Shown here: positions 1 through 7,445 of the stretch, piece by piece
Layout of the letters: every line of letters starts with the position of its first letter
How positions within the stretch are numbered: the stretch's first letter is position 1
Assembly: GCA_023431385.1 (NCBI GenBank)
Contig: JAEYWA010000173.1
Coordinates: 1 to 31,949, forward strand
DNA: 31,949 nt
Source of the DNA: Bacillota bacterium
Lineage (GTDB): Bacteria; Bacillota; Clostridia; Acetivibrionales; DSM-1351
Reading direction: 5' to 3'
Position numbers and translations under genes: made by a program
The notes under the pieces: generated by a model
Database searches by the model: none
Told to the model about the DNA's origin: nothing
What the model saw: only the letters and a program-made list of their open reading frames with translations

Positions 1-490
1 GTAATGTAATGGTAAGATTAATGCAAAATAAAAAAGCCGCAGATTTACTCTACGACTTTACCTTCTAAAGAAAAACAGTAAAATACGTATGGAGAGTAAA
101 CATAAAATCAAAACCAATAAATTGGCAACACAAAAAAACTGTCTAACTAAACAGTTTTGCCAAAATATTAAATTATGATTTTACCCTACTTCTCCATGCT
201 CGCTTATGCTTTATGATTACGCCGCACTAAGCATGCCGGACGACATTCCACCTTTCTTAATCAAACCATTACATATATATTATTATATCATTATTAGTAA
301 TTAATGTAAATACCAGGCTAATTGTCTTTAATTTGTGATAATTTCACCCTTAAGATTATCGTATGAGTATTTCACCCTATCATAAATAATGATAATCGTT
401 CTTCCGCTTCTGCTATACCGGATTGCCCACCCCAATTTCGCTCCTTAAATACTACTTTAAATTTTTGAGGAGATAGTAAATACTATAATA
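1..490. other. AT-rich intergenic region without a convincing gene
   Basis: No open frame here has both a start with a ribosome binding site and protein-like content. The only clear structure is the hairpin at 124-163. Short stretches on the minus strand near 340-440 read as a few dozen protein-like codons, but they are broken by stops and match no family I can name. The left part may be the decayed end of a neighbour outside the window. Confidence 0.5.
124..163 (-). terminator. Rho-independent terminator-like hairpin
   Basis: ACTGT and ACAGT arms close a short loop, and on the minus strand the stem is followed by a run of seven T. Outer TTGGC/GCCAA arms could lengthen the stem. It lies about 330 bp beyond the deformylase stop and is the first plausible end for that transcript. 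A + strand role is less likely because the downstream tract is T-poor. Confidence 0.6.
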
Positions 491-940
491 TTATATATAA
501 TCAGTTACAAAATCAGTAAAAAGTATACCGTCTAAATGATCAATTTCATGACAGTAACATTTCGCCAAATCTCCTGTCCCTGACAATATACACTTCTTAC
601 CATATTCATTTAGTGCTTGAACAGTTACCCTTGCTGGTCTTATTAATTTCCCATACCTTTTGGGAATGCTTAGGCATCCTTCTATAACTTCCTGTGATCC
701 TTCGCTACTGATTATTGTGGGATTGACTAGCTTTATAAGACCTTGGCCCATATCAATTACAACCAATCGTTTTAGAATACCTATTTGAGGTGCGGCTAAT
801 CCTCCGCCATTTTCAGTATTATACATTGTATCCGCCATATCATCTAGTACTTGTCTTATTCTTTCATCTATTACCTCAACAACTTTGCTCTTTTTTCTTA
901 ATATTTCATCATCAAAGAGTCTAATTTGTCTTATTGCCAA
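491..940 (-). CDS. def: Peptide deformylase
   Basis: Metalloenzyme that removes the N-formyl group from the initiator methionine of nascent proteins in the cytoplasm. All three family motifs are present: GGGLAAPQ (about residues 45-52), EGCLS (87-91, Cys89 metal ligand) and HEIDH (131-135, two His ligands and the catalytic Glu). At 149 residues it has the compact size usual in clostridia. The start is TTG at 938-940, touching the TAA stop of the upstream XRE gene and in the same frame; AGAGGTG about 8 nt upstream is its ribosome binding site and lies inside the XRE gene. Translation is therefore probably coupled to the repressor gene. It is not next to fmt or priA, so it may be a second, regulated deformylase; that is inference. 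Confidence 0.95.
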   Translation of the reverse strand: MAIRQIRLFDDEILRKKSKVVEVIDERIRQVLDDMADTMYNTENGGGLAAPQIGILKRLVVIDMGQGLIKLVNPTIISSEGSQEVIEGCLSIPKRYGKLIRPARVTVQALNEYGKKCILSGTGDLAKCYCHEIDHLDGILFTDFVTDYI

Positions 941-1177
941 TTAAACAACACCTCTACTTATTTGCGCTCTGGATTTCCTTACACTTTCCTCGAAAAGGAA
1001 AATCTCTTCTATAGAGCAGTTAAATATTTTGCTAATATCATAAGCTAACCATATAGACGGCTCATATTTTTCGGTTTCAATCGCATTGATTGCTTGTCGT
1101 GAAACTCCAACAAATTGGCCTAATTGTTCCTGGGTAAATCCAAAAGATTCCCTTAACTCTTTTAACCTGTTTTTCAA
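941..1177 (-). CDS. XRE-family helix-turn-helix transcriptional regulator
   Basis: A 78-residue DNA-binding protein made almost entirely of one Cro/CI-type HTH (about residues 4-58). The segments TQEQLGQFVGVSRQAINAIE and EPSIWLAYDISKIF are typical of the small YozG-like XRE regulators. The start is TTG at 1175-1177, preceded by a strong AGGAGGTG site. It heads a two-gene operon with deformylase, whose start codon directly follows its stop. The dyad between promoter and ribosome binding site suggests autorepression. The inducing signal cannot be seen. Confidence 0.9.
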   Translation of the reverse strand: MKNRLKELRESFGFTQEQLGQFVGVSRQAINAIETEKYEPSIWLAYDISKIFNCSIEEIFLFEESVRKSRAQISRGVV

Positions 1178-1190
1178 AAATCACACCTCC

Positions 1191-1208
1191 TGTAAGGTTT
1201 ACCTTACA
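1191..1208. promoter_or_regulatory. Perfect operator-like dyad of the XRE-def operon
   Basis: TGTAAGGT-TT-ACCTTACA is a perfect inverted repeat with 8-bp arms and a 2-bp centre. It sits just after the -10 box and before the ribosome binding site of the XRE gene, where a bound repressor would block transcription. A related sequence at 1237-1254 (13 of 18 positions the same) overlaps the -35 box, so two repressor dimers could bind. Assigning it to the adjacent XRE protein is inference. Confidence 0.65.
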
Positions 1209-1213
1209 TTGCG

Positions 1214-1242
1214 ACTATAGCTCTATTTATTCCGATTGTCAA
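1214..1242 (-). promoter_or_regulatory. Sigma-A promoter of the XRE-def operon
   Basis: On the minus strand TTGACA (1237-1242) and TATAGT (1214-1219) are separated by exactly 17 bp, a near-consensus vegetative promoter. It is flanked by the dyad at 1191-1208 and the related half-perfect dyad at 1237-1254. Confidence 0.85.
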
Positions 1243-1343
1243 GTCAAACTTACATTTGATAGTGGCACCCCCGACTCAAGTACCGTCGAAGGATTTACTC
1301 CATAAACCTTCTGTAATCAGCCGGGGACGCGTAACCATATTTC

Positions 1344-1820
1344 CTACTTAGCTGTTTTATTGATAAAATCAACTTCATACTGTTGTTCACCGTATCTTCT
1401 TTCGTTGTCAATAATAGTACCCTCTGTGAGTGTGATACGCAGAACGATTGAGTTCGGATTGTCTTCGTCGCCAACTTCATCGAACCAGTCGAAGTTTTTT
1501 TTAAATTTCTCTCTGATTTCCGCATTCTTCTTGTCCTTGACCCAACCGAGATTTTCAGCTGTACCCTGGAAAGCGTACCAATCAAACCCACCGACAGAAA
1601 CCTCGTTGTTCTTCTCAATTTGCAGCATTTTATTTTTCTTTGCATCAGTAGAAACATAAAATATGCCGTCTTCATAATAAGCGCAAACCATACGGACAGC
1701 AGGGCGGGGATTACCGGAGGCGTTTTGGGATAGTGATATTGTGGCAAGGGCAATAACTACTTCTTTACCATTTCCGCAACGTTCCTCCATAAGTTTTATT
1801 GCGTTTTCGTATTTGCTCAT
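1344..1820 (-). CDS. Pyridoxamine 5'-phosphate oxidase family (FMN-binding split barrel) protein
   Basis: A 158-residue protein of the split beta-barrel flavin family. The stretch around residues 37-70 (NPRPAVRMVCAYYEDGIFYVSTDAKKNK) carries the usual 'compare with neighbours, then print values' strands, followed by VSVGGFDWYAFQGTAENLG. Members of this type are usually uncharacterised FMN- or F420-binding oxidoreductases, not true PdxH, so no substrate is assigned. The start has a good AAGGAG site. It lies 72 bp after the DUF6273 gene with no terminator between, and is probably read from the same promoter. Confidence 0.85.
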   Translation of the reverse strand: MSKYENAIKLMEERCGNGKEVVIALATISLSQNASGNPRPAVRMVCAYYEDGIFYVSTDAKKNKMLQIEKNNEVSVGGFDWYAFQGTAENLGWVKDKKNAEIREKFKKNFDWFDEVGDEDNPNSIVLRITLTEGTIIDNERRYGEQQYEVDFINKTAK

Positions 1821-1892
1821 TTTAACTCTCCTTAATAATATATTTATTTATGCTTTAGCAATAGTTAAACCACTTGAAGCGCAACACAATAT

Positions 1893-2516
1893 TTACAATT
1901 TCAGTTTTAGCCACAAAGCGGGACGGACGCCGCCGCTATTATCGCCTGTTGAAGGGTGAATCGTGTTGCTGTTGTAGCGGAAGGTGCCGTTTCCCTGAAT
2001 GCCTATATTGCCGTCGCCGTGGATATATACGGCTCTTCTATTGTCACGCCCGGGCGACCGAAGCCACCACCACCATACATACCCATCCAATGTCGATCTT
2101 CGCTTGTTGTTGTTTTTGTCCTTCTTTTGAAACCAGTATCGTTGTTTGGCACTGCGGTTTTCAAGGTTTATACTGCTGTCACCGAAATATTTACACACTA
2201 CTTCTTCAATGCTTAGAAGAAATATGTAATCCCGAGTATCTTCTCCGCCTTTTGAACCGTACCACTGATTGTCAAGGTTTTTGTTCAATACCGGAATGAT
2301 TCTAGACTGTTCTTCCGCGGTGAATTTGCTATAAAACTCACCGTTAAGATATTTTCTTAGCGAGCAGTCAGCCCATGTCACACCACCTGCGCAATTATTA
2401 TAGGGGTGTTGTTCGATTATATATTCAGTTATAATCAAGGCCGCGTTATTTTGAATGTCAAGGACGCGCCAGTTGTAGTCACCGAATGGTATTATTGATC
2501 CAATTTTATTTTCCAT
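1893..2516 (-). CDS. DUF6273 domain protein
   Basis: A 207-residue protein with the hallmarks of DUF6273: an N-terminal beta-rich part with WRVLDIQNNAALIITEYII, then CSLRKYLNGEFYSKF, and a C-terminal WWLRSPG motif (about 150-156) leading to an Asn/Gly-rich segment that ends in GGVRPALWLKL. These domains resemble the lectin-like/formylglycine-enzyme-like fold and are usually found in uncharacterised clostridial surface or phage-related proteins. This copy has no signal peptide and is cytosolic. Its ATG lies inside the end of the MerR gene (11-nt overlap) with an AAGGAGAAGG site, so the two are translationally coupled. Function unknown; a partner or effector of the regulator is only a guess. 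Confidence 0.8.
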   Translation of the reverse strand: MENKIGSIIPFGDYNWRVLDIQNNAALIITEYIIEQHPYNNCAGGVTWADCSLRKYLNGEFYSKFTAEEQSRIIPVLNKNLDNQWYGSKGGEDTRDYIFLLSIEEVVCKYFGDSSINLENRSAKQRYWFQKKDKNNNKRRSTLDGYVWWWWLRSPGRDNRRAVYIHGDGNIGIQGNGTFRYNSNTIHPSTGDNSGGVRPALWLKLKL

Positions 2517-3525
2517 TTTCCTTCTCCTTTATTGGGAACAGCAAATCAAGCTGTAAATAACTCATTTCAGAATTATGCTTTAGAATATGATTATAAAAAT
2601 TAAGAGTTTCTTCAAAGCCTTGTCCAGTGAGTGTTTCAGCTGATTCCCATCGTGGGGAACCCCAGTCATTATCGTATTTATCACTTGCATCAACCCATTC
2701 CTTAAGTCTTCGCCAATCCTGGAAATCCCACGCCCTTAATACATGAGCAGCATATAACCCGCCGCTGAACTCCCGTCTTACTAACGGTGCAGGTATCTCC
2801 ATATTATCTGGAACAGACACCCATACTTCATAACCCTGTGAATTTCCTCCAATTTCTGTCGTACCTTGAGAGCAGTCAAAACCAAAACTACGTGCATCGG
2901 GCTTTATTTTTAACAATCCGCTCTCCTTTGTAAATTTACTTACCATGTCCAATGCTTTGCCTTCACAGTCTTCTCCTGAAGCATAGGAGGTAGCCACAGT
3001 CATTGGTGGCAAATATACAATTCGAACATCCTTGTCTTCCAGTTTCATAAATTCTTCATTCGCTTTATTTAATTCCTCCACTGATAAATTTCTCCTCGTT
3101 TCTTGGATTTGATTATCAAAAAAAGAAATTGAGCTTATAACAGAGAACACAGCTTTGTAGCTGAGGAGTTTTAAATCAACATCGGCCTTTTCATTAATTT
3201 CCTCTACAAAGCGCGTCAATATGGATTTAACAGTAGACAGCGCAGTAATTTCGTCGTCTATTTCACTTATGTTTTGCATAAAAATCTTCACTGCTTCGGC
3301 CGCGTCATAATTGTTTAGTATGCTTATGATTTGTTTCACTGGAACACGCAGCTTACGCAGGACTATAATTTTCTGCAAACGGTTCATAGCGTTTTCGTCA
3401 TAAACCCGGTAAGCATAATTGTCTTTACGCAGACTTTGAATTAATCCCGCCTGTTCATAATAACGCAGCATTCTCGTAGAAATTCCGTAATTCTTTGATA
3501 CCTGACTGATTGTTTGAAGTTCCAC
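2506..3525 (-). CDS. MerR-family regulator with GyrI-like effector-binding domain
   Basis: Residues about 1-75 form a MerR winged helix (SQVSKNYGISTRMLRYYEQAGLI, then NAYRVYDE-type wing), followed by a coiled-coil dimerisation helix (about 75-130) and a C-terminal GyrI/SOUL-like ligand-binding domain (about 170-335) ending in LDLLFPIKEK. The preferred start is GTG at 3523-3525, because GGAGG stands 5 nt upstream and the protein then begins right at the HTH. The frame stays open to 3630, but those extra codons lie in a structured leader and have no homology-like content. Proteins of this build bind hydrophobic or cationic compounds and twist a long-spacer promoter; exactly such a promoter lies at 3748-3778, so autoactivation is likely. 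Confidence 0.9.
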   Translation of the reverse strand: MELQTISQVSKNYGISTRMLRYYEQAGLIQSLRKDNYAYRVYDENAMNRLQKIIVLRKLRVPVKQIISILNNYDAAEAVKIFMQNISEIDDEITALSTVKSILTRFVEEINEKADVDLKLLSYKAVFSVISSISFFDNQIQETRRNLSVEELNKANEEFMKLEDKDVRIVYLPPMTVATSYASGEDCEGKALDMVSKFTKESGLLKIKPDARSFGFDCSQGTTEIGGNSQGYEVWVSVPDNMEIPAPLVRREFSGGLYAAHVLRAWDFQDWRRLKEWVDASDKYDNDWGSPRWESAETLTGQGFEETLNFYNHILKHNSEMSYLQLDLLFPIKEKENGK

Positions 3526-3741
3526 AATAACCTCCATGAGCCACCATTGCGGCCACAAAAAGTAATAAAATAAATATCCTTTATCGCAACGTGGCGAATA
3601 AAGGAGGTATTTGGCCATGTGCGCTGTCAAAGAATTTGCCTAGAAAATTCTTTGAATATTTCGCACGGCCATAAATTCATAGGTTAGTTTGATAGACGAG
3701 TATTAGCGAAGTCTTTCAAGCTAACCTCATTTCTTTTCCTT
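3526..3741 (-). promoter_or_regulatory. Long structured 5' leader of the MerR operon
   Basis: About 215 nt separate the predicted transcription start from the GTG start. In transcription order the leader holds: stem AGGTTAGCTTGA / TCAAACTAACCT (3680-3726, one G-T mismatch); a compound stem with outer TGGCCGTGCG / CGCACATGGCCA arms and inner 11-bp TCAAAGAATTT arms around a 7-nt loop (3613-3671, inner part 3627-3655); and stem CCTTTAT-CGC / GCG-ATAAAGG (about 3578-3604), followed by a T-rich stretch. ACCTCC near 3602-3607 is complementary to the GGAGGT ribosome binding site at 3531-3536. This looks like an attenuator or a translation-control leader; no known riboswitch class is recognised. Confidence 0.55.
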
Positions 3742-3747
3742 ATTTTG

Positions 3748-3778
3748 ATTATAAAGTACGACACGGTGTCAGAGTCAA
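3748..3778 (-). promoter_or_regulatory. MerR-type promoter with 19-bp spacer
   Basis: On the minus strand TTGACT (3773-3778) and TATAAT (3748-3753) are separated by 19 bp. The spacer contains the palindrome GACACCGTGTC. An overlong spacer with a central dyad is the diagnostic layout for promoters activated by MerR proteins through DNA distortion. It stands upstream of the MerR gene, so the operon is probably autoregulated. Confidence 0.85.
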
Positions 3779-3844
3779 AAGGTTTTTATAAATATGATTT
3801 GGCAAGGTATGAGAACATGATTTTCATCCCTCTGGGCACACCCT

Positions 3845-3888
3845 AAGAAAAGCCAGAGGAAGGAAGACTCCGACCTCTGGCTTTTCTT
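3845..3888. terminator. Strong bidirectional terminator
   Basis: A 15-bp perfect stem (arms AAGAAAAGCCAGAGG and its complement) encloses a 14-nt loop. The A-rich and T-rich flanks allow termination in both directions. It lies just beyond the ruined end of the S-layer-like gene and is probably that gene's original terminator, insulating it from the MerR promoter. Confidence 0.85.
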
Positions 3889-3947
3889 TACTGTTCCTCT
3901 TACCTAGCCATCCGTTAGCTCTGGGTTTTCTAGCAGGTTAATGGTTT

Positions 3948-4329
3948 TCACTCCAGCGTAACTGCCCATGTTGAACCCGGATCAAATGCATTATCTGATG
4001 TATCATATATTTCAGAAGCTTGGGTTACAGTAGTCATAACAGATATATTGTCAACGTCAGCCATAACAGATATATTGTCAACGTCAGCCATAACAGATGT
4101 ATTGTCAGCGTCAGCCATAACAGATGTATTGTCAGCGTCAGCCATAACAGATGTATTGTCAGCGTCAGCCACGACTGTAAGAATTACAGTCTCAGGTTTC
4201 AACAGGAGCTGAAATACTAGTTATTGTGAAACCAGTTACGCTGAATGTATGTACCGTAAGAGTAGATTCCTCAATATCTTCTGAGAAAGTAATTGCTTAA
4301 TACCAGTAGTATTCTGAGGTAGTAAAGTC
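3948..4329 (-). pseudogene. Decayed C-terminal remnant of the S-layer-like gene
   Basis: Beyond the stop at 4330 the minus strand still reads as Ig-like surface-protein sequence, but in broken pieces. One frame gives AITFSEDIEESTLTVHTFSV after an in-frame TAA and ends at a TGA near 4206. A second frame (3948-4202) continues with ETVILTVVADADNTS, five 9-residue repeats, and NAFDPGSTWAVTLE before its stop. The pieces belong together only if frameshifts and stops are removed, so this is non-functional debris of the upstream gene or of a domain once fused to it. Confidence 0.65.
4036..4170. repeat. 27-bp tandem repeat, five copies
   Basis: Five head-to-tail copies of a 27-bp unit (beginning CATAACAGAT). 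Two copies carry ATATTGTCAAC and three carry GTATTGTCAGC, showing stepwise expansion of two variants. The unit is nine codons long; on the minus strand it encodes ADADNTSVM (three) and ADVDNISVM (two). It sits in the decayed end of the S-layer-like gene. Its length keeps several frames open, so openness alone does not prove translation. Confidence 0.9.
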
Positions 4330-6312
4330 TTAGTTATAGACTTGAGGATTAGCTATATCTCCACCAGCTATAACCTTAGCAATATCATCAGCTGATACAT
4401 CATTATCATGATTCCACTTAGCAAATTCAAGTCCTGTCATATTAATAAGATATATACTGAATTGAGCTTTCAACTTAGTACCCGATTCTGATTCTGAAGT
4501 TGGAGCAGCAACAGTAGTGATACCAATCTCCTCTTGATATGTTAAATCCTTGTCGAGAATCAAAACCACTCCTGTTTTTCCATCAGAATTTTCAGTATTT
4601 GATTCACAATTTATAACCGTAATAGAACTCGGAGTTGTTACGTTAGTTAATTGAATATCACTCCAACTAACAGATCCCATCTTCTTGTTGAATATAACCT
4701 TAATCTTATTCTTAGATATTAATTGAGCTTCTTCAATATATACATTTTCAGAATCGATACTTTCAACAGTGTGAGACACAGTTTTATTATACAATCCTTT
4801 TCCTGTAAGGTCCGTCACGTTTGGAGAAGATATCATTACATAAGGTTTAATTGTTGAATCCTTTTTATCCTCAAGCTCCTTGACGTAAATTTGAACTGTC
4901 CTATCATTAATCTTGGTAATTGTATCCTCTTTACCTAATTCCTTATAATTATTGCCACCATCAATTGATACCCTATAGTAATCCTTATAAATCATATGAA
5001 TTTCTGTCATAGGTTCAGAGTATACAATGAAAATTTTACCCTTTTCAGCTACTGCAAAACAATGTTGATCATGCTCTGAATCAACAATTACCTCTGGATG
5101 TTTATTATCACCAATCGTGAAATTGTATGTATATTCAGATATGTTTGCGTTCTTATAAACATCCTGGTATTTTTTGATTATTAACTGATATTTAGTATTA
5201 TCTTCTAATTTATTATTGAATTGTAATTCAACTGATTTCAGAGAATCATCAATTACAGCTTCGAAAGGTACTTCTTTGTTGTTTGAAAGATTCTTTACTA
5301 CATAGTTATCGGAATTAGTTGCAACTTCTTCATCAAGTTCTTCATTAAATTGTATCTTTATACTTTCATCCTTGTTTGCTATACAACTTATAACTTTAGG
5401 AGCAGTAATATCAATTGCAACATTACATGAAAGAGACATGTCTGGTACTTTAATACCGAATTTATCAATTATCTCTTCACCTGAAGTTTCGCTGTTTACC
5501 AAGAAAAGAGGAATACCTACTCCGATTGGTAATGCATTGTTGAATGTAAATGTAATTTCATCTACATAGTCAGTCGCTGTAGCTTCTGCCATATTAACAG
5601 CGCTTATTGCTGTATGATATAACTTGATGTTTTTACCCTTAACCGGCTTCGAAAAATTAAGAACAACTCTTTTTGCCTTAGCTGACTTAACGGTTACAAC
5701 TGATACTGAAGTGTCTTTAATGTAATTAAATGTATGTTGATCATTCAATACTTTGTGTCCTGCGTAATCTTTTATTGCGTTTTCGACGTTAAGACCTGCA
5801 TAATTTACTGTAACAGTGACAGGTCCTTCGATAAGGTTAGTTCCAAGATTTAAGTTAATAACATCTAGGTCTAATTCAGCAGTTTCAACAACGTAGCTAT
5901 ATCTTCCGCACTTTACATCAAAATTTGAAATGCTTAATGTTTTTGTATTGTTACCTTCATAAACCGGTTCTGAGAAAGTAATTTGTATATTCCTCTCACC
6001 AGTAGCCTTAACTTCTTTAACTACAGGTTCTATAACATCCCGCATATCTACTGCTACTTCTTTAGTTTCACCTAATTTCTTTCCATTAGTAGCCATAATT
6101 TCCTTGCTTAATGTAACTCTTGTTTTAGATAAATTTGTGAAACAATCTTGAACTGTATTATCAAGAGTTATAGTAACAGTCTTCATGTCATCACCTAATT
6201 TGCAGCTGGTATTAGTAAGAGTCTTTTGAATATAACCCCTTTCTTTAACTAAGTAATTTGCTTTGTTTTGAGCTGAATCTTTATCCAATGGAAGATTAAA
6301 CCCTATTTCCAC
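4330..6312 (-). CDS. S-layer-like protein, Ig-like (Big_5/SbsA type) body, frameshifted from its N-terminus
   Basis: This frame encodes several bacterial Ig-like units, each with a line such as RNIQITFSEPVYEGNN, RVVLNFSKPVKGKN, SIKIQFNEELDEEV or KIKVIFNKKMGSVSW, typical of SbsA_Ig domains in cell-surface proteins. The frame is open upstream of 6312 to about 6503 and there encodes a DLKAKVEKLGLL segment and a Gly/Ser linker with no start codon of its own. It therefore continues the SLH gene at 6492-7133, from which it is separated by a one-base frameshift near 6501-6504. The ATG at 6312 has no good ribosome binding site, so independent translation is doubtful. No C-terminal anchor is seen; the end at 4330 is followed by decayed sequence. 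Confidence 0.7.
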   Translation of the reverse strand: MEIGFNLPLDKDSAQNKANYLVKERGYIQKTLTNTSCKLGDDMKTVTITLDNTVQDCFTNLSKTRVTLSKEIMATNGKKLGETKEVAVDMRDVIEPVVKEVKATGERNIQITFSEPVYEGNNTKTLSISNFDVKCGRYSYVVETAELDLDVINLNLGTNLIEGPVTVTVNYAGLNVENAIKDYAGHKVLNDQHTFNYIKDTSVSVVTVKSAKAKRVVLNFSKPVKGKNIKLYHTAISAVNMAEATATDYVDEITFTFNNALPIGVGIPLFLVNSETSGEEIIDKFGIKVPDMSLSCNVAIDITAPKVISCIANKDESIKIQFNEELDEEVATNSDNYVVKNLSNNKEVPFEAVIDDSLKSVELQFNNKLEDNTKYQLIIKKYQDVYKNANISEYTYNFTIGDNKHPEVIVDSEHDQHCFAVAEKGKIFIVYSEPMTEIHMIYKDYYRVSIDGGNNYKELGKEDTITKINDRTVQIYVKELEDKKDSTIKPYVMISSPNVTDLTGKGLYNKTVSHTVESIDSENVYIEEAQLISKNKIKVIFNKKMGSVSWSDIQLTNVTTPSSITVINCESNTENSDGKTGVVLILDKDLTYQEEIGITTVAAPTSESESGTKLKAQFSIYLINMTGLEFAKWNHDNDVSADDIAKVIAGGDIANPQVYN

Positions 6313-6491
6313 TTGTTTATTGTTTAAAGCTTGAATTGATACAACTATTAATTCCTCTGCATCGCTACCACCTGAACCACTGCCACCTGAACCACTGCCA
6401 CTTGAACCACTGCCAATTGATATTTCTTTTGAATCGCCGGTCTTGTCTTGGCTAGTTTCAGTTAATAAACCAAGTTTTTCAACCTTTGCCT

Positions 6492-7133
6492 TTAAGTCAG
6501 CATATCACCAACGATATCACCGATAACTGGTCTTCCACTAGCATTTTCAGCAGTAAGAGTATCATACATCATGCCAACTGCATCATCTCTTGTTAAGTAT
6601 CCAGTTAAAGTAGCATCAACCTTGCTTCCTTTAGTTGCTGCAAGCTGAGCAACTGATTTCTTGTAATTATCAACAGAATAACCCATTTGCTTGAGTATGA
6701 AGGTAGAAAATCTAGCTGCTGTAACAGTATCCTTAGCTCCTACAAAAAATTGTCCGTCCTTTGTTGAACCGCTCAAAATACCATTTGCTGCTGAATAGGC
6801 AACTACATTCTTAGCATAATCTGAAATACTTGCAGCATCACCAAATTTAGCTAATGATTCAGCTGTTTCATCAGCTGTTAATTTATCAGCAGTGTCGAAG
6901 TAACCAAATAACTTTGCTAAAAGTATTAGTGAATCCTGTGTAGTCAATTGATTATCCAGTCCTTTTGTAGGATCATCTTCTGCAACACCTGCATAGAGAC
7001 CAAGATCTTTCAATGTAACAGCTTTGTCAGTATTTGCTAGCGTAGGTGCAAAAGCTGCGAATACAGCAGTCATAGAAGTAAGCACTAATGCTACTGCTAC
7101 TACAATTGCAGTTAACTTTCTGAGATTTCTCAT
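6492..7133 (-). CDS. S-layer homology domain protein, N-terminal fragment with signal peptide
   Basis: Starts with a classic Sec signal peptide (MRNLRKLTAIVVAVALVLTS, cleavage probably after AVFA), then two to three SLH-like units: DLGLYAGVAEDDPTKGL with LTTQDSLILLAKLFGY, FGDAASISDYAKNVVAYSAANGILSG, and YLTRDDAVGMMYDTL. Such units bind secondary cell-wall polymer and hold the protein on the surface. The frame stops at 6492 just after GDIVGDM, while the next frame carries on without a gap into the linker and Ig-like body. One missing base near 6501-6504 explains the break. The start has a perfect AAGGAGG site and a strong promoter upstream, so transcription probably persists. Sequencing error or real mutation cannot be told apart here, but the ruined 3' end favours a real pseudogene. 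Confidence 0.8.
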   Translation of the reverse strand: MRNLRKLTAIVVAVALVLTSMTAVFAAFAPTLANTDKAVTLKDLGLYAGVAEDDPTKGLDNQLTTQDSLILLAKLFGYFDTADKLTADETAESLAKFGDAASISDYAKNVVAYSAANGILSGSTKDGQFFVGAKDTVTAARFSTFILKQMGYSVDNYKKSVAQLAATKGSKVDATLTGYLTRDDAVGMMYDTLTAENASGRPVIGDIVGDMLT

Positions 7134-7279
7134 TTTCTTAAATCCTCCTTGTTTGTTTGTTGATTACTTGATAAATAGAGCTGGTTACGCCTTCAATTAA
7201 TACAATCTAACCGGCAAAACCATATTTGATATAACTGAGAAGTATTTAGTCTGACAAAATCCACCTATCTTAGTTCAAA

Positions 7280-7308
7280 ATTATATCATTGGCAATTCTT
7301 GGAGTCAA
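7280..7308 (-). promoter_or_regulatory. Sigma-A promoter of the S-layer-like gene
   Basis: TTGACT (7303-7308) and TATAAT (7280-7285) on the minus strand are 17 bp apart. The transcript would have a leader of about 140 nt before the ATG at 7133. Long leaders and strong promoters are usual for abundant S-layer proteins. Confidence 0.85.
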
Positions 7309-7445
7309 CAAACTATTATATGGTTCAACGCTTCCTCATCGCCTTCCAGTACATCCGAACTCAGGTTTACCTGTAGCATACTACAAAGGTAATAATTCAC
7401 CAAAGGGGGGTCAGAATCATAGGGGTATAGCCTCATATTGATGAT

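Noticed and set aside
1295..1753. 152-residue minus-strand frame overlapping the split-barrel gene
   Set aside because: It is an out-of-frame shadow of the PNPOx-like gene for most of its length. Its last 14 codons (YGYASPADYRRFME) look protein-like and could be a remnant of another gene, but I cannot assign them.
1956..2216. + strand frames over the DUF6273 gene
   Set aside because: They are antisense shadows of a well-supported gene with a recognised domain and coupled start.
3601..3643. Tiny + strand frame MCAVKEFA with an AAGGAGG site
   Set aside because: It lies inside the inverted repeat of the MerR leader, where the opposite strand is the transcribed one. No promoter or downstream + strand gene supports it.
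4036..4170. CRISPR array
   Set aside because: The units are contiguous 27-bp copies with no spacers, and there are no cas genes.
4020..4220. + strand frame of repeated SHNRCIVSV units
   Set aside because: A 27-bp repeat without stops opens several frames at once. The minus frame fits the neighbouring Ig-like gene; the + frame does not.
7309..7445. Short frames such as MLQVNLSSDVLEGDEEALNH between the S-layer promoter and aspS
   Set aside because: Too short, overlapping the -35 box, without a ribosome binding site and without a family match.
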